Part shown: positions 44,349-48,833 of the stretch, in pieces
Position numbering within the stretch: position 1 is the first letter of the stretch
Layout of the letters: the number at the start of each line of letters is the position of its first letter
The notes under the pieces: generated by a model
Told to the model about the DNA's origin: nothing
Seen by the model: only the letters and a program-made list of their open reading frames with translations
Databases searched by the model: none
Assembly (NCBI GenBank): GCA_000437275.1
Contig: FR899735.1
Span: 36,991 to 85,823 of the forward strand
Source of the DNA: Clostridium sp. CAG:411
Lineage (GTDB): Bacteria; Bacillota; Clostridia; Lachnospirales; Lachnospiraceae
Direction of reading: 5' to 3'
Length of the DNA: 48,833 nt
Program-made: the position numbers and the translations under genes

Positions 44349-45215
44349 ATGAAAAAACAAATGAATCATAAAAAAAGAAAATTAAAAAAGAAGTTGGCTT
44401 CGATGACGGCAATCGTGCTTGTGCTTGCAGTGGGTGTATGGGGAACAATGGCATATTTAAGTACACTATCAAACAAAAAGGAAAATACATTTACAGGTAG
44501 TAAAGGTATCGCATTAAAACTGACAGAGCCTTATTGGGACGAGACCCCAGGTGCGGATGATGGTGTGACAGATTTAACAGAGCTAGGTAAAGTCGCAGCA
44601 AGTAGTTATACACCAGGTACCAAGATAGGTAAAAACCCAATTTTGACTAATAGTTCGACTGATGCAGATTCGCCAGAATGGGTTGCGCTTGCAGTATCTT
44701 ATACAATTGGGAATAAGGCAGTGTCTTATACGCAATTAAAATATTTAATTGAAAAAATTACATTTAATACAACTGCTGCAGATGATGGATATTGGATTGC
44801 TGCTGATCCGCTTGCTAGTGGAACATTAAATGAAGATAAAGGTTATATGATTTACTTATATAGTAAAGTATTAGCAAAGGATGCAGCTACCAAACCTCTA
44901 TTTACCTCTGTAACAATTAAAAGCAGTGATGATTTAGAGGGTAGTACAAAGGATGGCTATGTTACAGACTTAAATACCGCGTTAGGTATTACAACGGATG
45001 ATCAAAAATATAAAATCAATGGCAACCTTCCTGACTTCCAGATTGATGTAATTGGTGCTGCCATTAAAAACGAATATAAAAAAGACGGAGCTTCTACAGC
45101 CGCAGAAGCATGGGCAGACTTAGCAATTGAAAAGCAAACTGAATTAACAACTAATTTGGTAGGTCTATTAACTTCTAAGTTATCAGACGAATCGAAGACA
45201 GTAGGTACACCATAA
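44349..45215 (+). CDS. TasA/camelysin-like fibre subunit 2 with SipW-type signal
   Basis: A 288-residue protein. A long Lys/Arg-rich tail (1-16) is followed by a hydrophobic stretch and GTMAYLSTLSNKKENTFTGS, which closely follows the SipW-dependent signal pattern (AYLSxxT..xNTFTxG). The mature part has KLTEPYWDE, NPILTN, VALAVSYTI and DFQIDVIGAAIKNE, repeated in similar form in the next protein (KLEEPKWNE, NPQLYN, FKIDVSGAAVDKE), so the two are paralogues. It is a candidate main fibre subunit. GGGGG lies 9 bases before the ATG. Confidence 0.8.
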   Translation: MKKQMNHKKRKLKKKLASMTAIVLVLAVGVWGTMAYLSTLSNKKENTFTGSKGIALKLTEPYWDETPGADDGVTDLTELGKVAASSYTPGTKIGKNPILTNSSTDADSPEWVALAVSYTIGNKAVSYTQLKYLIEKITFNTTAADDGYWIAADPLASGTLNEDKGYMIYLYSKVLAKDAATKPLFTSVTIKSSDDLEGSTKDGYVTDLNTALGITTDDQKYKINGNLPDFQIDVIGAAIKNEYKKDGASTAAEAWADLAIEKQTELTTNLVGLLTSKLSDESKTVGTP

Positions 45216-45248
45216 TCAATCAGAATAGGGAAAAAGGGGGACTGACAT

Positions 45249-46091
45249 ATGATAGAAGAAAAACTTATGACAGAGAAAGAATGGAAAGAAAAGCAAAAGA
45301 AAAAAACAAGGAAAAAATACATACGAAATGCGTTGGCATTAGTTTTAGTTGCAGTGATTTCCATTGCTGGTACATTGGCATATTTGAGTAAAAAGACCGA
45401 TACGAAGACCAATACATTTACAGGTAGTGGTGGATTGGAAGTAAAATTAGAAGAACCAAAATGGAACGAGGACAATGCAAAGAACTATACACCAGATAAG
45501 ATTATTTTAAAAAATCCACAGCTATATAACGGAAGTGCATGGACGGATGCTAATAACGATGATGTAATTGATACAGGTGAAATTACACATTCCACACAAT
45601 ATGATGAATATATGGCTATGCGAATTGATTTTCAAGATGAAAATAAAGCATTGATTACATATGAAAATTTGATGAACGTAATTGATGCAATTGCATTTGA
45701 TACAACAAATTGGAAACTTGTTGCAGTGTCAGCAGATGGCACAATGTGGAATACCAGCGTTGATAATACAAAGTTATCTCCTAGTTTAGATGCAGCGGTA
45801 ACTGGAGCCAAAAGTATGATTTTCCTTTATACAACAGGTGCAGATGCAACTACTGTAGCTCCTGGAGATGTTACAGAACCATTGTTTTCTCAAATTCAAA
45901 TTCGTGATGGAAACACGGAACCGATTAAAGCGTTAGATGGAAGTGGCGATGCATTGACAGGCGGTTTTCCAACCTTTAAAATTGATGTATCTGGTGCAGC
46001 AGTAGATAAGGAAAGTTTTAAGAAATCTGACAGTTCCTACGATGTTTCTGCTGCCACTATAGCATTGATTGATTTATTAAAAACTAAATAG
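45249..46091 (+). CDS. TasA/camelysin-like fibre subunit 3 with SipW-type signal
   Basis: A 280-residue paralogue of the preceding protein. The N-terminus is basic up to about 26, the hydrophobic segment ends in AGTLAYLSKKTDTKTNTFTGS, a typical SipW-type cleavage context. The mature part has paired motifs with the neighbour (LEVKLEEPKWNE, ILKNPQLYN, MAMRIDF, FPTFKIDVSGAAV). It contains a stretch DANNDDVIDTGE that looks like a calcium-binding loop (dockerin or EF-hand type). GGGGG lies 8 bases before ATG 45249; ATG 45267 is an alternative start. Confidence 0.8.
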   Translation: MIEEKLMTEKEWKEKQKKKTRKKYIRNALALVLVAVISIAGTLAYLSKKTDTKTNTFTGSGGLEVKLEEPKWNEDNAKNYTPDKIILKNPQLYNGSAWTDANNDDVIDTGEITHSTQYDEYMAMRIDFQDENKALITYENLMNVIDAIAFDTTNWKLVAVSADGTMWNTSVDNTKLSPSLDAAVTGAKSMIFLYTTGADATTVAPGDVTEPLFSQIQIRDGNTEPIKALDGSGDALTGGFPTFKIDVSGAAVDKESFKKSDSSYDVSAATIALIDLLKTK

Positions 46092-46124
46092 TTATATAAA
46101 ATATTATAAAGAGGGGGTGTTACC

Positions 46125-46937
46125 ATGACACCAGATTCTGCCGTAAGCAAAAAGAATGGGAAGAAAATTCTGTTTGGGGTGTTAGCAGTTGGGTTGGTAG
46201 CACTCCTTTCTATCATTATGACATGGGCATATTTACGTGACAAAACGGATGAAAAAACACATACCTTTACACTGGGACAGGGCGTAGATATTCTATTGAC
46301 CCAGGCAGAGGATGTAGATATTAAAATTATACCAGGAAAAGAATATCCACAGTTAAAAGCAATGGTGTCTATTCCTGCATCTGCAATGGAAAAGGAGTAC
46401 ATTGCAACTAAAGTGCTTTTTTTTAGAGAAAAAGAAACTACGATAAATGGAAAAATGAGTTTGCAATACGAGCCAATCAGTTATGCTGATTTTAAGAAAG
46501 ATTATGGGGAGATTTGTTCCTATTCTCAAGAAGGAATAGATGACATAGCAGCAGTCGGCACAACTTCGACAGGCTGTAGAACGGACTGGACTTTAGATGC
46601 AAGTAGTGAGCAAGATAAGACAGGTTCCATTTTCTATTATACAGGAAATAATACAGATGGTTCAGTTGCCTCTGTTTTACACGATAAAAAGATTGTTGTC
46701 TTTGATTCTGTAAAAATGAAAAGTGATTATGATTTAAAATATACAACTGCTGTTTCGTCTGCTGGTCAGATAGGATTGTATGATGAAACAGGAAAGTTTT
46801 TAAAGGATCGGACAATTGTAAATGACGGACAATTACAGGGCTTTAAAATTGTTGTATGTGCATATGCTGTGCAGGGAAATATATCAAAGGAGCAAGGAAA
46901 AGAAGCATTGGAGAATCTAGTGAAAAGTAATCCATAG
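46125..46937 (+). CDS. TasA/camelysin-like fibre subunit 4 with SipW-type signal
   Basis: A 270-residue protein with a hydrophobic segment (about 15-35) followed by TWAYLRDKTDEKTHTFTLGQ, a clear variant of the SipW-type signal. The mature domain starts VDILLTQAEDVDIKIIPGKEYPQ and has IATKVLFF and FKIVVCAYAVQ strands. It contains two Cys (about residues 131 and 151 in EICSYSQ and TGCRTDW) and one near the end, unlike its neighbours, so a disulphide is possible. It diverges from subunits 2 and 3 and may have another position in the fibre. GGGGG lies 7 bases before the ATG. Confidence 0.75.
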   Translation: MTPDSAVSKKNGKKILFGVLAVGLVALLSIIMTWAYLRDKTDEKTHTFTLGQGVDILLTQAEDVDIKIIPGKEYPQLKAMVSIPASAMEKEYIATKVLFFREKETTINGKMSLQYEPISYADFKKDYGEICSYSQEGIDDIAAVGTTSTGCRTDWTLDASSEQDKTGSIFYYTGNNTDGSVASVLHDKKIVVFDSVKMKSDYDLKYTTAVSSAGQIGLYDETGKFLKDRTIVNDGQLQGFKIVVCAYAVQGNISKEQGKEALENLVKSNP

Positions 46938-46952
46938 ATCGGGGGTATTTTC

Positions 46953-48668
46953 ATGAAAAAAAGAAAAATTATATTAATAGTGACTCTGGTTCTTCTTTTT
47001 CTAGGAATAGGCATAGCAGGAATTGTATATGCGGCAAATAAACAATCCGCAGAAGCAACAAATGTTATTACGGTAGGAAGTGTAAACATTGAACTTACGA
47101 TGCAAAAAGAGGAAAAAGATGGGACTGTTCAAATAGAGCCTGAACAGAATACTGAGAATGAGATTTCTGTTAAAAATACGGGAAAATATGCTGCATATAT
47201 TCGCGTAAAAGTAACAAAAGATTGGAAAGCCTATAAAAGCAATTCGGCAGTGGATGCAACACAAATAGCTGGGTTGCGTTTGCCAAGTAAGGATGCTATT
47301 TCGTTAAACTATGATACAACAAAATGGAAATATGTAAATCAAAATGGTGAAGATTATTACTATTACAAAGACATCTTGCCTGCAGGAGCGGATAGTAGTG
47401 TAGTGTTTTCTCCTAACTATAAAATTTTAACAGAGAAAACAGAAGGAGATGGTTTACTCTCTAATTCTATTTTAAAAGATTTAGATGCACAGGATATTTC
47501 GATTGACGGAGATATCAAAGTTGTGGCAGAGGCAATTCAGGCAGACTCTGTTACTCCAGTAAAAGATAGAAATGGAGATGTAATTGGCTGGCCTTCAGAA
47601 AATGCCAATTCGTCAATTCCATCCATTGATACTTCTATCAATTCGCCTACAGGAGAAGTGGTATTTAATACAGATGATATAAGTATTGATAATGGAACGG
47701 TAGGTTCTCTGCTTGATATTGCAGGAATTATGCCTGGGGAAACCGTCTCACAGATGATAGAGATAACCAATAGTACAGATCGAACGATTCCTGTATATAT
47801 GTATGCAAAAACAGAAAGTGCATTTTCGTCTTTGCCGGAAGAAGAAAGAGAACTTTTAGAATCTTTACAGCTATTGGTTGCGAATAAAGATGGTACAGTT
47901 TTGTACTCAGGACCGATGTTTGAAGATGATGATACAAAGCAGTTGTTCACGCCTAATATTCCTGTTTTATTGGGAACACTTACACAGGGTACTTCACAGG
48001 ATGTATACATTGCAGTAAAATGTCCTGAACGCTGGAATAAACCAAATACAAAGGTGAAGGTATTATGGGTATTTTCTGCACAAAAGGCAACGACTCCTAC
48101 ACCGAGTATAACAACGCCTGCACCATCAGAAGCTCCAACGGTTCTACCTACGAGTACGCCAACTCAAAGTCCAAATGTACCAAATCCTACATCGTCAGAG
48201 ATTACGGATAATCCTGAAGTTACGGCTACACCAATTGTGACTGATTTTCCAGAAAAAACGGATAGTGTAGTAGTAACAACGACACCAGTAAAGACAGAGG
48301 CACCAAAGCCAACGGTTACACCACAAATAACAGCTACACCGAAGCCTACGGAAACAAGTTTATCAGAAACACCAATTCCAACGCCAACCAGCAGTTCAGG
48401 AATGAAACCACAGGGAAGTTCATATCCAGATACCACGATGGATACCATTATAGAAACCCCTGAAACAGTTACAGATAAACCTAAGAAAACACCTTCTTCT
48501 GCGAATCGTCCAAATGCGACGAAAAAGCCAATAAGAAAGGTGGATCCCGATACAGTTTATCCGACTAAGACGGGAGACATAACACCTATTTTGTTCTGGA
48601 CTATGCTGTGTATGATTTCCTTTATAGGAACTGCATGGATGCTTGTTTGTTTAAAAAGAGATAGGTAA
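46953..48668 (+). CDS. Two-domain fibre anchor with Pro/Thr stalk and sorting signal
   Basis: A 571-residue surface protein. A hydrophobic signal (about 5-28) ends in VYAANKQSAEATNVITVGSV. Two beta-rich domains follow: one at about 40-200 (NEISVKNTGKYAAYIRVKV) and one at about 230-375 (IMPGETVSQMIEITNSTD), both of the type seen in TasA-like and DUF-type fibre proteins. A Pro/Thr/Ser-rich stalk spans about 378-535. The end has YPTKTGD, a hydrophobic segment (about 545-566) and the basic tail KRDR, the order of a sortase signal with a KTGD core instead of LPXTG. It is followed at once by a sortase gene. It is the best candidate for the wall-linked base or cap of the fibre. Confidence 0.8.
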   Translation: MKKRKIILIVTLVLLFLGIGIAGIVYAANKQSAEATNVITVGSVNIELTMQKEEKDGTVQIEPEQNTENEISVKNTGKYAAYIRVKVTKDWKAYKSNSAVDATQIAGLRLPSKDAISLNYDTTKWKYVNQNGEDYYYYKDILPAGADSSVVFSPNYKILTEKTEGDGLLSNSILKDLDAQDISIDGDIKVVAEAIQADSVTPVKDRNGDVIGWPSENANSSIPSIDTSINSPTGEVVFNTDDISIDNGTVGSLLDIAGIMPGETVSQMIEITNSTDRTIPVYMYAKTESAFSSLPEEERELLESLQLLVANKDGTVLYSGPMFEDDDTKQLFTPNIPVLLGTLTQGTSQDVYIAVKCPERWNKPNTKVKVLWVFSAQKATTPTPSITTPAPSEAPTVLPTSTPTQSPNVPNPTSSEITDNPEVTATPIVTDFPEKTDSVVVTTTPVKTEAPKPTVTPQITATPKPTETSLSETPIPTPTSSSGMKPQGSSYPDTTMDTIIETPETVTDKPKKTPSSANRPNATKKPIRKVDPDTVYPTKTGDITPILFWTMLCMISFIGTAWMLVCLKRDR

Positions 48669-48684
48669 GAGAGGAGAGAAAAAG

Positions 48685-48833
48685 TTGAAGAAAAAATTAC
48701 ATATGTTACTCTTTCTGTTATTTTTAGGAGTTTTTTGTGTTTCAGCGTGGAAGCTAATTGGGATATATCGTACCTATGAAAAAGGGGATTCTATTTATGG
48801 CAAAATAACTGATATGGTAGTTAAGACCGAAAC
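48685..48833 (+). CDS. Class B-like sortase, 3' truncated by window edge
   Basis: The frame starts with TTG 48685, 8 bases after GAGGAG, and stays open to the window end (49 residues). It encodes KKK, a hydrophobic segment (LLFLLFLGVFCVSAWKLIG) and then IYRTYEKGDSIYGKI, which resembles the N-terminus of class B sortases (membrane anchor, Trp-Lys-Leu, then Tyr-x-x-Gly-Asp-x-x-Tyr). The catalytic Cys and Arg lie beyond the window, so the call rests on the N-terminus and on the sorting signal in the gene before it. Confidence 0.65.
   Translation, partial: MKKKLHMLLFLLFLGVFCVSAWKLIGIYRTYEKGDSIYGKITDMVVKTE

Noticed and set aside
1..48833. CRISPR arrays, tRNA or rRNA genes, insertion sequences or prophage
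   Set aside because: No regularly spaced repeats, no tRNA-like T-loop strings with cloverleaf context, and no transposase or phage gene were found on reading both strands.

Overview
The window looks like a chromosomal segment of a low-GC, anaerobic, butyrate-forming Firmicute, most likely a Lachnospiraceae. The grounds are an AT-rich composition with strong AGGAGG-type ribosome sites, the gene order thl-crt-hbd-bcd-etfB-etfA, terminal ptb and buk genes (a Coprococcus/Butyrivibrio-like butyrate kinase route), a single-chain PurL, and a surface locus with sortase and SipW-type parts. The taxon is an inference; there is no rRNA in the window.

Layout. 1-5.1 kb: the end of one ABC exporter subunit, a HAD phosphatase, and a complete heterodimeric ABC exporter pair with a structured leader. 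5.4-8 kb: aspartate kinase (with an unrecognised structured leader) and a FliB-like protein. 8.3-12.5 kb: glycogen phosphorylase and glutamate dehydrogenase. 12.75-21.5 kb: butyrate synthesis. ptb and buk are on the plus strand and converge on the six-gene minus-strand operon that makes butyryl-CoA. A Rex-like site overlaps the thl promoter. 21.8-31.3 kb: HflX, a PAS-GGDEF-GAF-GGDEF-EAL protein, a PrsA-like membrane protein and PurL. 31.7-35 kb: a CUT1 sugar ABC importer without its ATPase. 35.2-38.4 kb: a SigK-like sigma factor overlapping clpS, followed by clpA.

38.6-48.8 kb (window end): a surface-fibre locus. It holds a 1364-residue fibro-slime/Cna-B-like adhesin, then an operon with a SipW-type signal peptidase, four small TasA/camelysin-like secreted proteins, a two-domain protein with a Pro/Thr-rich stalk and a KTGD-type sorting signal, and the start of a class B-like sortase. 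The peptidase would process the subunits, the stalk protein would be the wall-linked base, and the sortase would attach it. This is the most interesting part of the window. The sipW start is preceded by a run of ten G, all ATG-started genes of the locus use G-run ribosome sites, and one subunit gene has alternative hairpins over its start codon.

Start codons were moved from the longest possible ORF where a better ribosome site supports an internal start; this is stated in each entry. All functional calls come from motif reading without database searches.
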